From NCBI RefSeq assembly GCF_020829625.1, contig NZ_JAIVFX010000007.1, forward strand, positions 62,001 through 126,000: 64,000 bases of DNA, given 5' to 3'. This document shows positions 34,952 through 43,785 of the stretch, piece after piece. How positions within the stretch are numbered: the first letter of the stretch is position 1; each line of letters begins with the position of its first letter. A program made the position numbers and the translations under genes. Origin of the DNA: Nostoc sp. XA010 (lineage in GTDB: Bacteria > Cyanobacteriota > Cyanobacteriia > Cyanobacteriales > Nostocaceae). The notes under the pieces are model-generated. The model had not been told where the DNA came from and searched no databases. It saw only the letters and a list, made by a program, of their open reading frames with translations.

Positions 34952-36142
34952 TCAGGCTATCACGCTACCAAGGTCAGCATGAGAGCGTTTATCTGTTTTA
35001 GAAGTTGAGACTGCATGAGCGATCGCTGTTACAACTTCTTTAACTTGGCTACTGGTCAAACCAGGATACATCGGTAATGATAATATTTCTTTTGACAGTT
35101 TTTCTGCTTGAGGAAAATCTCCAGGCTGATAACCTAAGTTGGTGAATGCTGGTTGGAGATGACAAGGAATTGGGTAATGAATGCCAGTTTGGATTCCTAC
35201 ATCTGTAAGTTTTTCTTGGAGTTGCTGGCGTTCTATGGGGCAAGAATCATCAACTCTAATGACATAAAGGTGATACACATGGCCTGTATCACTTTGGTTT
35301 TCCATAGGGATAATACCAGCAGTTGCCAAGGGTGCTAGTTCTTCATCATACTGCTGGGCAATCGTCAAGCGATCGCGGTTCCATTGTGGCAAATATGGTA
35401 ATTTCTGGTGCAAGACTGCTGCTTGTAAAGTATCCAAGCGGCTATTTGTACCTGGTTCAGTATGAAAATACTTTTGCGATGCACCATAATTTCGCAAGCG
35501 CATCATCTTCTGAGCTACATCTGAATCTCGTGTTAGCAGCATTCCTCCATCCCCAAATGCTCCCAAATTCTTGCTGGGATAGAAACTAAAAGCTGCTGCT
35601 ATTCCGACTGAACCAGCGTGATATCCGTCTCTTTGGGCGAGGTGCGCTTGTGCAGCATCTTCAAAAATTAGTAGTTTGTAGGTATCGGCAAAGTTCAATA
35701 GTTCATGTGGTGATACCATTTGACCATAGAGATGCACAGGAATAATTGCTTTGGTATGAGGCGTAATTGCCTTTGCTGCTTGTTTTAAGTCAATTAAAGC
35801 TGTTTGGCGATCGCAATCTACCAGAATTGGCTTCGCGCCAGATCGTTGTACCCCAATCAAGGTTGCTATAAAAGTGTTTGCTGGTAAAATCACTTCATCA
35901 CCAGCGCCAATATTACACGCTTGCAAACCGAGAGCGATCGCATCTGTTCCTGATGCAACACCAACTCCATAAGCTGCCCCAGACGCTGCCGCAAATGCTG
36001 CTTCAAAATCTGAGACTGCTTGCCCTAAAATAAAATCTCCTTGTTCCAATACACATTGGATTGCATGTTGCAATTGCGTTTGAATTGGTTCGTGTTGTAA
36101 CTTCAAGTCTACAAAAGGAACTCTAATGGTCATTTTATTCAT
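34952..36142 (-). CDS. DegT/DnrJ/EryC1/StrS-family aminotransferase
   Basis: From ATG 36142 (MNKMTIRVPFVDLK), with GAGGA upstream, the protein has 396 residues. The PLP-binding Lys is Lys191 in FSFYPSKNLGAFGDGGMLLT. The cofactor Asp is in LLIFEDAAQAHLA, and the cofactor loop VASGTDAIALGL is near residue 64. The family makes 3- or 4-amino deoxysugars from keto-sugar nucleotides. The gmd product (GDP-4-keto-6-deoxymannose) is one conceivable substrate, giving perosamine, but this is inference. It is the first gene of the minus-strand export/exosortase run. Confidence 0.88.
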   Translation of the reverse strand: MNKMTIRVPFVDLKLQHEPIQTQLQHAIQCVLEQGDFILGQAVSDFEAAFAAASGAAYGVGVASGTDAIALGLQACNIGAGDEVILPANTFIATLIGVQRSGAKPILVDCDRQTALIDLKQAAKAITPHTKAIIPVHLYGQMVSPHELLNFADTYKLLIFEDAAQAHLAQRDGYHAGSVGIAAAFSFYPSKNLGAFGDGGMLLTRDSDVAQKMMRLRNYGASQKYFHTEPGTNSRLDTLQAAVLHQKLPYLPQWNRDRLTIAQQYDEELAPLATAGIIPMENQSDTGHVYHLYVIRVDDSCPIERQQLQEKLTDVGIQTGIHYPIPCHLQPAFTNLGYQPGDFPQAEKLSKEILSLPMYPGLTSSQVKEVVTAIAHAVSTSKTDKRSHADLGSVIA

Positions 36143-36148
36143 TACCAA

Positions 36149-36661
36149 TTGTCCTCAAAAAAATATTTACTCGCATGGAAAAAATAAAAACCCTACACAA
36201 TTTTCAGGATAAAATTGTAATAGGTTTAATCTCTTGAATCGAGACTTCTATAAACTATCTAGGATTGTGAGCCATAAATACTAGCTGTTATAAGTAATTA
36301 TTGCTAGAAAAGATACAAGATTTTAATTTGATCAGTAAATTTACTTTTAATATCCGAGTCAGAATTTTTCCTTCTGTGCATAAAAAATGACAGCCCCTTT
36401 GCATTGTATCCTTAGCATTAGCTTACCCTGGCTGAATTCAAATCTAACGCAGTCTGGCTGTAAAATCCCAAGCAACAAAGGTTACACCAGCCTTAAATAA
36501 AGAATATTCAGCACCAGTAACCCACTTAATGTAAGAGATAAAAAATTTTTGCTCCAAATTTGTTTGTCAGAGGCAAAATTAGGGAATGCTTAAAAATAGC
36601 AATTGATAACCCAGAATAGGGCTTATATCAATTACAGTATCGAGAAATTATTAAGGTAGCA
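36149..36661. other. Divergent intergenic region, no gene seen
   Basis: The 500 or so bases between the divergent aminotransferase and kinase-like genes carry no recognisable gene or repeat. Being between two divergent transcription units, it should hold promoters for both. The stretch is AT-rich, but I could not define a -10/-35 pair with confidence. Confidence 0.5.
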
Positions 36662-38221
36662 GTGGCAATGGTAGAGCCTGAAAATAAATTATTTGCTCTA
36701 AAGGATGGTTGGGACTCTCATGAATCAAGAGAACAACAACGCCTTAAAGCTTTGTCAGATTTAGGTTTGCGGCAACCAGAGACGATTCCGGTTTTTGAAG
36801 AAGCCACACAGACTGCTGCCCACTTTTTGGAAGCACCAATTTCCATATTGGGATTTGTGGATCAAGAACGTCACTGGTTCAAGTCGGCGGTGGGCTTATC
36901 TAGGCTGGGGCTAATGAATCATTTAGCACAAAGCCGCCAACTGTCACGTCGGGAATCCTTTTGCACTCAAGTAGTAGAAAGTCTTCAAGTATTTGTAATT
37001 AATGATACGCATAACCTGACAGACCCAGTACTTGCTAGCAGCAAGTTAGTGCAGGATTATGGTATTCGTGCTTACTTAGGAGCGCCACTGATTGATGCTG
37101 AGGGGCATTGTTTAGGTGCATTGGCGGTTATAGATTTAGTGCCGCGCAATTTTACAAACCGAGACATTGAATTTTTACAAATTATAGCTCGTTGGAGCAT
37201 GAGTGAATTTGAACGTAACCGACTTCTACAACGGAGAGTCGAATCAAGTACACCCGTAATCGCTCCGATATTTTCAATCAATGACGAACGGAATACTGAA
37301 ATTAAAATCACCCCAGCCACTACAGATAGCGGCTCTGTTTCTACCAAGGAACTGAAACTGGAACTTTTAGATCAGCTAACTCAGGAGTTACGCACGCCCT
37401 TAACATCTGTACTTGGTATGGCTAGTGTTTTAGGACGTGAGATTTATGGGCCTTTGACGACTAAGCAGAGAGAATATTTGGAAATTATCCAACATAGTGG
37501 TCGGTACTTACTTTCTTTAGTAAACGAAATTACCGAACTAGGAGCTATGGATGAAAATTCAACTGCGCTAAATATAGCTCCTGTGGATATCGAAATGCTG
37601 TGTCAACAAGCTATCAATACCCTTGAAGAAGCGGCTAATCGCCGCGAACAAGATATTCGCCTCTCTATAGAACCGGGACGCACTCGCATTTGGCCTTTAG
37701 ATAAAGACAAGGTGCGGCAAATCCTCTATCACCTGGTTTTCAGTGTGATTCAACTTTCGGCTACAGGTAGCATTGTTCGTATTCATGTTTCTTACAAGGA
37801 AGATACGCTCAACATTACTATTTGGGTTTCCCACCCTTGGCTAGGAGACGGTATTACTGAAGTTGATCCCTACTTCCGTCTCAATTCTTTGTCGCTGCTG
37901 GAGCTAACAGGTGAAGTAGCAACTTACAATACTCATGGACAAAACCAGGAGCAAGGAGATATTTCATCAGTAGCAGTGGATAATTCAAAAAACTTGAGTG
38001 CGAATCACTCAAATTTCTTTGCTGCTAGTTCAGGTATAAATTTAGCTAAATCACATGGAAATATCTCTCGTGAAAGTTTGGGTCTGTTGCTGAGTTGTCA
38101 ACTGGCAGAATTGCATAGTGGACAAATTTTGATTCAAGGTTCACCAGAATCAGGATATCGTTATGTGCTTTCTTTGCCACTGCAATTAGCAACTCCTTCG
38201 CAAGCAATTAACGATGTTTGA
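36662..38221 (+). CDS. GAF-domain protein with degenerate histidine-kinase module
   Basis: The 519-residue protein has a GAF domain (about residues 35-190; FVDQERHWFKSAVGLS and FVINDTHNL). A HisKA-like helix hairpin (about 230-295) and a GHKL-like region (about 300-510) follow. The H-box reads DQLTQELRTPLTSVLG, so the phospho-accepting His is Gln241 (codon CAG). The N-box (ILYHLVFSVIQLS) lacks the usual Asn, and no DxGxG motif is clear. It is therefore unlikely to autophosphorylate; it may bind a ligand by GAF and act as a scaffold or regulator. It starts at GTG 36662 with an ATG two codons later. It is divergent from the export operon. Confidence 0.82.
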   Translation: MAMVEPENKLFALKDGWDSHESREQQRLKALSDLGLRQPETIPVFEEATQTAAHFLEAPISILGFVDQERHWFKSAVGLSRLGLMNHLAQSRQLSRRESFCTQVVESLQVFVINDTHNLTDPVLASSKLVQDYGIRAYLGAPLIDAEGHCLGALAVIDLVPRNFTNRDIEFLQIIARWSMSEFERNRLLQRRVESSTPVIAPIFSINDERNTEIKITPATTDSGSVSTKELKLELLDQLTQELRTPLTSVLGMASVLGREIYGPLTTKQREYLEIIQHSGRYLLSLVNEITELGAMDENSTALNIAPVDIEMLCQQAINTLEEAANRREQDIRLSIEPGRTRIWPLDKDKVRQILYHLVFSVIQLSATGSIVRIHVSYKEDTLNITIWVSHPWLGDGITEVDPYFRLNSLSLLELTGEVATYNTHGQNQEQGDISSVAVDNSKNLSANHSNFFAASSGINLAKSHGNISRESLGLLLSCQLAELHSGQILIQGSPESGYRYVLSLPLQLATPSQAINDV

Positions 38222-38488
38222 TTACAGCTAGTAGGGAACATACAGATTACAGATAATAGGGAAATACAAATTAATGCTTTCTTATGTACTAACTAGGTGA
38301 AGGGTTAATTTAGGGCTATCTTCACTTAGTATTAGCTGAAGTGCTTAAGATTACAGGTGGTGGCTGATCGCTATGAGTAAGAGCATCATCACTAAACTGC
38401 AATTTTCGTTATTACCTTTTTATAGCCATAGGCATTATGATCAATTCCAAGTTCTGCGTCGGCAGGCTAATTGATCGCAATGTTTTTT

Positions 38489-39907
38489 ATGAATTTAGTC
38501 TGGCAACGATTTACTTTATCATCTTTCCCGCTCAAAGAATACCTTGCTACCAGTTACGTACATCGTTTTCTGGTGGGACTGTTAAGTTCTTGGCGGCAAA
38601 CCAGCGTCTTGATTCAGTGGGGAGATGCGATAGCAGCTGCTTTACTCAGTTTAGTATATGCGCTTGCACCTTTTGCTTCGAGTACATTGATAGGCTTGTT
38701 GCTGGTGGCTTGTGTAGCATTTTGGCTGTTGTTGACTTTATCTGATGAAGCAACACCAGCAAATGTCTCCTCAGTCACTCCCATTCACCTACTGGTATTG
38801 CTCTACTGGGGGGTTGCCGCAATCGCAACGGCATTATCACCAGTGAAAAAGGCGGCACTTAACGACTTGGCAACGTTAACCTTGTATTTGCTGCTATTTG
38901 CCCTTTGTGCCAGGATACTGAGGTCGCCTCGCCTCCGGTCTTGGATTATCATCGTTTACCTACACGTATCGTTAATTGTCAGCGTATATGGTTTGCGGCA
39001 ATGGTTTTTTGGAGCCACAGCACTGGCAACTTGGGTTGATCCAGAATCTCCTCTGTCTAAAACTACCAGAGTCTACAGTTATTTAGGCAATCCCAACTTA
39101 TTAGCTGGATACCTCTTACCAGCAGTAATTTTTAGCTTAGTGGCAATTTTTGCATGGCAAAGCTGGATCAAAAAAGCCCTAGCATTAACAATGTTAATTG
39201 TCAATAGTGCTTGCCTGATCCTCACTTTTAGTCGTGGCGGTTGGATTGGACTAGTGGTGGCAATTTTAGCTGTGATGGCATTGCTAGTTTATTGGAAAAG
39301 CGTGGAAATGCCTCCTTTTTGGCGTACCTGGTCGCTACCGATTGTCTTGGGAGGTTTGATCGGGGTATTGGTGCTAGCAGTGATATTTGTAGAGCCAGTA
39401 CGTCTACGAGTGTTGAGTATTTTTGCTGACCGTCAAGATAGCAGTAATAATTTTCGCCGAAATGTCTGGGATGCTGTTTTCGAGATGATTCGCGATCGCC
39501 CAATTTTTGGCATTGGCCCAGGACACAACTCTTTTAATCAAGTTTATCCTCTTTACCAACGCCCTCGTTACACTGCTTTGAGTGCCTATTCGATTTTGTT
39601 TGAAGTGACTGTAGAAACTGGCTTTGTTGGTTTAGCCTGCTTTTTCTGGCTAATAATTGTCACATTTAATACAGCATTTCTACAAATGCGACGACTGAGA
39701 CGATTGAGAAGTGTAGAAGGATTTTGGTTAATTGGAGCGATGGCTATTTTGTTGGGGATGCTAGCTCATGGAACCGTAGATACTGTCTGGTATCGTCCTG
39801 AAGTTAATACCCTCTGGTGGCTCATAGTTGCCTTAATTGCTAGCTATTGGACACCCCTAGCTCAAAACCAGACAAATTCATCTAACTCAGAACCAACAGT
39901 AAACTAA
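38489..39907 (+). CDS. ictB: IctB-family membrane protein (O-antigen-ligase-like)
   Basis: I choose ATG 38489 (MNLVWQRFTL), which fits known IctB N-termini; ATG 38480 and TTG 38471 are in frame upstream. About 472 residues contain ten or more membrane helices and the conserved YLGNPNLLAGYLLP, LTFSRGGWIG and GIGPGHNSFNQVYPLY segments. IctB was named as a bicarbonate-accumulation protein, but belongs to the O-antigen ligase/polymerase superfamily and its actual transport role is disputed. Proximity to a polysaccharide export operon fits the glycan view equally well. It is followed by a strong terminator. Confidence 0.88.
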   Translation: MNLVWQRFTLSSFPLKEYLATSYVHRFLVGLLSSWRQTSVLIQWGDAIAAALLSLVYALAPFASSTLIGLLLVACVAFWLLLTLSDEATPANVSSVTPIHLLVLLYWGVAAIATALSPVKKAALNDLATLTLYLLLFALCARILRSPRLRSWIIIVYLHVSLIVSVYGLRQWFFGATALATWVDPESPLSKTTRVYSYLGNPNLLAGYLLPAVIFSLVAIFAWQSWIKKALALTMLIVNSACLILTFSRGGWIGLVVAILAVMALLVYWKSVEMPPFWRTWSLPIVLGGLIGVLVLAVIFVEPVRLRVLSIFADRQDSSNNFRRNVWDAVFEMIRDRPIFGIGPGHNSFNQVYPLYQRPRYTALSAYSILFEVTVETGFVGLACFFWLIIVTFNTAFLQMRRLRRLRSVEGFWLIGAMAILLGMLAHGTVDTVWYRPEVNTLWWLIVALIASYWTPLAQNQTNSSNSEPTVN

Positions 39908-39913
39908 CATGAT

Positions 39914-39953
39914 TAAATTGTCAGTTGTTTTTTACAGAACAACTGACAATTTA
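39914..39953. terminator. Terminator hairpin after ictB
   Basis: A 16-bp perfect stem (39914-39929 with 39938-39953) with an 8-base loop begins seven bases after the ictB stop. The stem is AT-rich and both flanks carry short A/T stretches, so it may be only moderately efficient. Confidence 0.7.
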
Positions 39954-40146
39954 ATGAATTTTCTATTGTCTAGTACAGGTGGGCGGAAATAAACCTACTA
40001 TTTCGTTCAACCAGAAAGCACTAAAGAATTAAAGCCTTTTGACTTTTGAGAGGCAGTTGCTTCTCCCAAGGTGAAACGCTGCGCGAACAGCGCTCTTGAG
40101 CCGCCCAACACCCTGGCTGGCTCCTTTTGACTTCCGCCTTGCGGTA

Positions 40147-40443
40147 CTAATCTCTGTAGGTAGTGGCGCTTGGAGCATTAGGGTCGCGGTAAGCAGTAGG
40201 TTGGTTCTCACTCTTTTTACCACCCAAACCAGCCAAACCAGCTAGACCAATTAATCCTAGCCAACCCCAATCAAAACCGTTGCGATCATTGTTGCGATCA
40301 TTATTGTAAGTGGTCGTTCCTGACCCAGTATTGGCTCCGGGGTCAGTTGTCGTTTGAGCTTGTGCGGATAGAGTTAAGGGTAAAATTCCCATACTCAAAG
40401 TGAGAACGCCAGCACCAATAGCTCTAATGAAATTATTTTTCAT
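40147..40443 (-). CDS. Small exported WGxxGxxG-type protein
   Basis: I start at ATG 40443 (MKNNFIRAIGAGVLTLSMGI), which gives a clear signal peptide ending near LSAQAQT; in-frame upstream codons would only bury it. The mature part of about 70 residues has a Thr/Gly/Asn-Arg-Asp linker (NNDRNNDRNG) and the motif DWGWLGLIGLAGLAGLGG followed by Lys-Lys, the WGxxGxxG hydrophobic C-terminal type. A short polar tail follows, with a TAYRD/TTYRD echo. The biological function of these proteins is unknown; they may be membrane-anchored through the motif. It is alone between the ictB terminator and a repeat. Confidence 0.75.
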   Translation of the reverse strand: MKNNFIRAIGAGVLTLSMGILPLTLSAQAQTTTDPGANTGSGTTTYNNDRNNDRNGFDWGWLGLIGLAGLAGLGGKKSENQPTAYRDPNAPSATTYRD

Positions 40444-40600
40444 AATTTGTGACAATTCCTTATGCCATCCGAAGTTACTCACCACTTTATCAATTCTCAA
40501 CTTTAAGAAAATCAATCTGCGGCTATAAACTAGGAATTTTCGCAACTCACGCTGTGGACGTACAACATACTTTTTAGAGCAATTCATTTCTCACTCTAAT

Positions 40601-40714
40601 GGTCTATCACATTAATTCTGAGGGGTGAAAAAGTTCGTAGTAAGGACTTTAGTCCTGGATTTTTAAGCACTGAAATGCTTACTACGAACTTATCAAGTTT
40701 AATGCGATAGACCA
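40601..40714. repeat. 114-bp imperfect inverted repeat, MITE-like
   Basis: The ends GGTCTATCACATTAA and TTAATGCGATAGACC pair with one mismatch. Inside, GTTCGTAGTAAG and CTTACTACGAAC pair perfectly, leaving a core with AAGGACTTTAGTCC. The whole can fold into one long hairpin. It has no coding capacity and resembles dispersed Nostoc elements with the GTAGTAAGGACTTTAGTCCT core. Confidence 0.7.
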
Positions 40715-40821
40715 ATAGTACAGTAAGGCGTAAATAAACCACCTATTCCAAATCGCCAAAAAGTCTGCCCTATAAGCCTTTTGACTTTTGATTTTTGACT
40801 TCCGCCATCTGGTGCTGACGC

Positions 40822-41289
40822 TCAATAGTTTTTCATTGCCCGTTGAATGTCACGCTGGTCTTGGCGTCGTTTCAGGTCTTCTCGCTTGTCGTGGAGCTTT
40901 TTACCTTTACCAAGGGCTATACTCACTTTTACCCAGCCACGTTTGAGATACATTTTCAAAGGAATTAAAGTTAAACCCTGCTGTTCAACTGTGCCAATTA
41001 GCTTGCGGAGTTCTTTACGATGCAACAGCAGCTTCCGTGTACGCCGTGGTTCATGATTAAAATATTGTCCACTAGCGTTATAAGGCGAGATGTGGACATT
41101 GATCAACCATGCTTCACCATTGCGAAGCAAAGCATAGCCATCTTGGAGATTGACTTTACCCGCACGAATCGACTTAACCTCGGTTCCTGTCAACTCAATT
41201 CCAGCTTCGTAAGTTTCTAGAATTTCATACAAATAACGGGCTTGGCGGTTGTCGCTAATAACTTTGTAACTGTCGCTCTTGTCGCTCAT
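40822..41289 (-). CDS. smpB: SsrA-binding protein SmpB
   Basis: The 155-residue protein has the SmpB core: NRQARYLYEILETYEAGIEL, TGTEVKSIRAGKVNLQDGYA, HISPYNASGQYFNHEPRRTR and a basic KKLHDKREDLKRRQDQRDIQ tail, all diagnostic. It binds tmRNA and brings it to stalled ribosomes for trans-translation. Length and motifs are normal. The tmRNA gene (ssrA) is not in this window. It is transcribed alone. Confidence 0.97.
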   Translation of the reverse strand: MSDKSDSYKVISDNRQARYLYEILETYEAGIELTGTEVKSIRAGKVNLQDGYALLRNGEAWLINVHISPYNASGQYFNHEPRRTRKLLLHRKELRKLIGTVEQQGLTLIPLKMYLKRGWVKVSIALGKGKKLHDKREDLKRRQDQRDIQRAMKNY

Positions 41290-41927
41290 TGATAATTTTG
41301 TGTGCTTTAAATGTACCTAAAAAATTATTTAGATTTTTTGTTAATTATAGGCTGTATCTTAGAAGCGCTATAAATTATGAACTGTATATCACTAATTTAG
41401 CTTTTATTAGTTCACAATTAAGAGTTTTCTGGGAACTTTAAGTTATATGATACCGATTACCTGTGAGTTAGGTAAGACTTGAGGCTTAAGCCCTAAGTCT
41501 TACCTAACTTGATTTTGTGTAGTTTCACAAAGAATTGGTATGATGCCAATAATCATTAGTGATTAGATAAAAATTAATTACAAAGGACAAAAAATAACAG
41601 ATATTTATCCCTACTTAGCTTTTAGTAAATTATTTATTAAGTTAATATTAATTTATACTATGGTAGTATTTACCGTGCTTTATTGATGAGTTGTTACAAA
41701 CGACAAAGCTTTCTATGCCTCCCAAAGAGAGCGAGTCAAAGGTGAGTTACACTTCTTTAACCTTTTTTAAGGATTTAAGATTTTCTTTATAAATCATCCC
41801 TAAAAACATCATTAGGTGGGAATCCTGTCATAGTATGAAACATAAGAATATTATTATTGTCTGTGTTCACTGATGAAGCGCGTAAAAGCAAATTTCTGAG
41901 TAAAAAAATGCTAGGGGTGTATTGTCC
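41290..41927. other. Intergenic stretch with one inverted repeat
   Basis: These 638 bases between divergent smpB and the response-regulator gene carry no gene. A 15-bp perfect inverted repeat (AGTTAGGTAAGACTT, 41466-41480 with 41495-41509) sits in the middle with a 14-base loop. It has no T-run after it. Promoters for both genes are expected here. Confidence 0.5.
41466..41509. repeat. 15-bp perfect inverted repeat
   Basis: Arms 41466-41480 and 41495-41509 pair perfectly, and the loop can extend the pairing imperfectly (GAGGC with GCCCT). No other copy was noticed in this window. Confidence 0.6.
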
Positions 41928-42611
41928 ATGCCCTTGACGATCCTTGTAGTGGATGATGATTTGGGCACTCGCCTGTCTGTTAGTGACTATCTTGAACTGT
42001 CTGGCTACTCAGTGATTACGGCTAATGACGGTCAAGAGGCTTTGGTTATGGTGGATAAGCATCATCCAGATTTGATTGTCACGGATATTGTGATGCCACA
42101 GATGAATGGCTATGAACTAGTACGTCGGGTACGTGAACAACCAGTGTTTCGGTTATTACCTGTAATTTTATTAACAGCCCGAACTAAGACCCAGGAAAGA
42201 ATTTTGGGCTACCAGTCAGGGTGCGATTTATTCTTACCCAAACCTTTTGAACTGGAAGAGTTAGCAGCAGCAATCCGCAATCTTTTGGAGCGATCGCAAA
42301 TTATTCAATCGGAGTATCGGTTTTCTCATAAAGAGAGTTTGGGCATTTCCGCTTCGACAAAAGCCGTGGATGCCCATAATTCTCTTTCCACTCAAATTCA
42401 GAAATCCCACTTGCACTCATCCCTAACTCATAGAGAACAGGAAGTTTTAGAGTTATTGACTCATGGTCTTTCTAATGCCGAAATGGGTCATCAGCTACAC
42501 CTGAGTCCTCGCACCGTGGAAAAGTATGTTAGCAGTTTATTGAGAAAAACCTCAACCAGCAACCGAGCGGAATTAGTGCGTTTTGCGATAAAGCATGGTT
42601 TGGTGGAATAA
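41928..42611 (+). CDS. Response regulator, REC plus LuxR-type HTH
   Basis: From ATG 41928 (MPLTILVVDDDLG) the protein has 227 residues; a TTG two codons earlier is in frame. The receiver domain (about 1-120) has Asp10/Asp11 for metal, the phospho-acceptor Asp53 in LIVTDIVMPQMNGYE, and Lys in FLPKPF. The linker is followed by a LuxR/NarL HTH (about 155-225) with LTHREQEVLELLTHGLSNAE and LSPRTVEKYVSSLLRK. This is a NarL/FixJ-type transcription factor. The cognate kinase is not adjacent. It fits the cyanobacterial clade with RpaB/Ycf29-like LuxR architecture; Ycf29-like is possible. Confidence 0.92.
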   Translation: MPLTILVVDDDLGTRLSVSDYLELSGYSVITANDGQEALVMVDKHHPDLIVTDIVMPQMNGYELVRRVREQPVFRLLPVILLTARTKTQERILGYQSGCDLFLPKPFELEELAAAIRNLLERSQIIQSEYRFSHKESLGISASTKAVDAHNSLSTQIQKSHLHSSLTHREQEVLELLTHGLSNAEMGHQLHLSPRTVEKYVSSLLRKTSTSNRAELVRFAIKHGLVE

Positions 42612-42627
42612 AAAAGTGAGGAGGAGA

Positions 42628-42645
42628 GACGCGATTAATCGCGTC
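42628..42645. repeat. Perfect 18-base palindrome, copy 1 of 3
   Basis: GACGCGATTAATCGCGTC is a perfect palindrome, followed by TGTACAGG. The same 18 bases are at 50291-50308 (also followed by TGTACAGG) and at 53330-53347. It lies just after the response-regulator gene. Confidence 0.85.
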
Positions 42646-42692
42646 TGTACAGGAGTGAGGAATTAAAACTCCTAATTTTTAACTCTTAACTC

Positions 42693-43163
42693 CTAACTCC
42701 TAACTTTTGTCAGCAGACCTTCACAAGCATCGATCAGTAAATCAATAACCCGATTAAATCCCTCTTGACCACCGTAATAGGGATCTGGAACTTCCTTCAA
42801 GGTGTATCGAGAGCAAAACTCGCACATCAAACGCACTTTATGCTGATACTGCTTAGTTTGATCAAGAGTGAGGATGTTCTCATAATTTTCTTGATCCATC
42901 GCTAAAATTAAATCAAAGTCTTGAAAGTCTGACTTTTGAAACTGGCGTGCTCGACCACTTAGTTTAATTCCCAACTTTGTAGCAGCCGCAGCACTCATGC
43001 GTCTGTCAGGTGGACTACCAAGGTGATAGCTAGATGTACCAGCTGAGTCACAGAGGATGCGATCGCTCAAGCCAGCCTGCTCAATTAGATGATTCATAAT
43101 GTTTTCTGCCGATGGCGATCGGCAGATGTTACCTAAGCAGACAAATAGCAACTTGTAAGCCAT
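42693..43163 (-). CDS. Low-molecular-weight protein-tyrosine phosphatase
   Basis: I choose ATG 43163 (MAYKLLFVCLGNICRSPSAE); an upstream frame start would add heptad-repeat sequence. The 156-residue protein has the CX5R loop CLGNICRS (Cys9, Arg15) and the general-acid Asp in EVPDPYYGGQEGF near residue 127. It belongs to the Wzb/arsenate-reductase-like family. It may dephosphorylate BY-kinases such as Wzc, but the Wzc here lacks a Tyr tail and is far away, so the substrate is open. In this position it ends next to a repeat-rich spacer. Confidence 0.92.
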   Translation of the reverse strand: MAYKLLFVCLGNICRSPSAENIMNHLIEQAGLSDRILCDSAGTSSYHLGSPPDRRMSAAAATKLGIKLSGRARQFQKSDFQDFDLILAMDQENYENILTLDQTKQYQHKVRLMCEFCSRYTLKEVPDPYYGGQEGFNRVIDLLIDACEGLLTKVRS

Positions 43164-43225
43164 AGATATTTTTTGTCCTTTGTCATGAGTCAAAAGTCAT
43201 TTGACCAATGACCAATGACAAATGA

Positions 43226-43573
43226 CTAAAATCCAGGAAGTTCTAGTCCACTGGTCAATTCTTCCATACGTTCCCGCATTGTTGCTGTGGATTTGTTATA
43301 GGCTTCTTTCATGGCCACTGTCACCAGATCAGAAAGTACTTCTGCACCTTCTCCTAAAGCATCTGGAGAAATTTCTACTCGCTTGGGTTCTTGGTTACCA
43401 CTGACAATCACCTTCACCAGGCCACCGCCAGATTCTCCTAGAATCTCCATTTGCTCCAATTCTTCTTGGAGTCGCTTTGCGCCTTCTTGAACTTGCTGCG
43501 CTTTCTTAAAAGCGTCAGCCAATTCTTTCATTTTTCCTAAGCCAAAGCCGAATCCTTGTCCTTTACCTGTCAT
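43226..43573 (-). CDS. YbaB/EbfC-family nucleoid-associated protein
   Basis: The 115-residue protein has the Gln/Glu-rich N-terminal helix ([20 protein letters not shown]) and the core [20 protein letters not shown], then [20 protein letters not shown]. This is the YbaB/EbfC dimer that binds DNA. The N-terminal segment [16 protein letters not shown] is typical of cyanobacterial forms. It is 62 bases upstream of the phosphatase gene on the same strand. Confidence 0.94.
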   Translation of the reverse strand: MTGKGQGFGFGLGKMKELADAFKKAQQVQEGAKRLQEELEQMEILGESGGGLVKVIVSGNQEPKRVEISPDALGEGAEVLSDLVTVAMKEAYNKSTATMRERMEELTSGLELPGF

Positions 43574-43785
43574 AATTAGTTTTACGCGTATGCGTTGAAT
43601 AACAAATCAAATTCAATTATAGATGCGGTAAGTAATTTGCCTCTTTTTTTACCAATAATTAATGCGTCATAGAATGGGGAGTGGGGAGTAGGGAGTAGAG
43701 AATAGGGTATCAGTTATTTCTCTCTCTGGCTGCCCTGCTTCCCTGTTCCCCCATCCCCCACTTACCACTCCCTACTCCCCATTCC

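Noticed and set aside
38437-38745. Plus-strand frame of 102 codons overlapping the ictB start
   Set aside because: It overlaps ictB in another frame and reads as a Cys/Phe-rich string with no motif; ictB explains the region.
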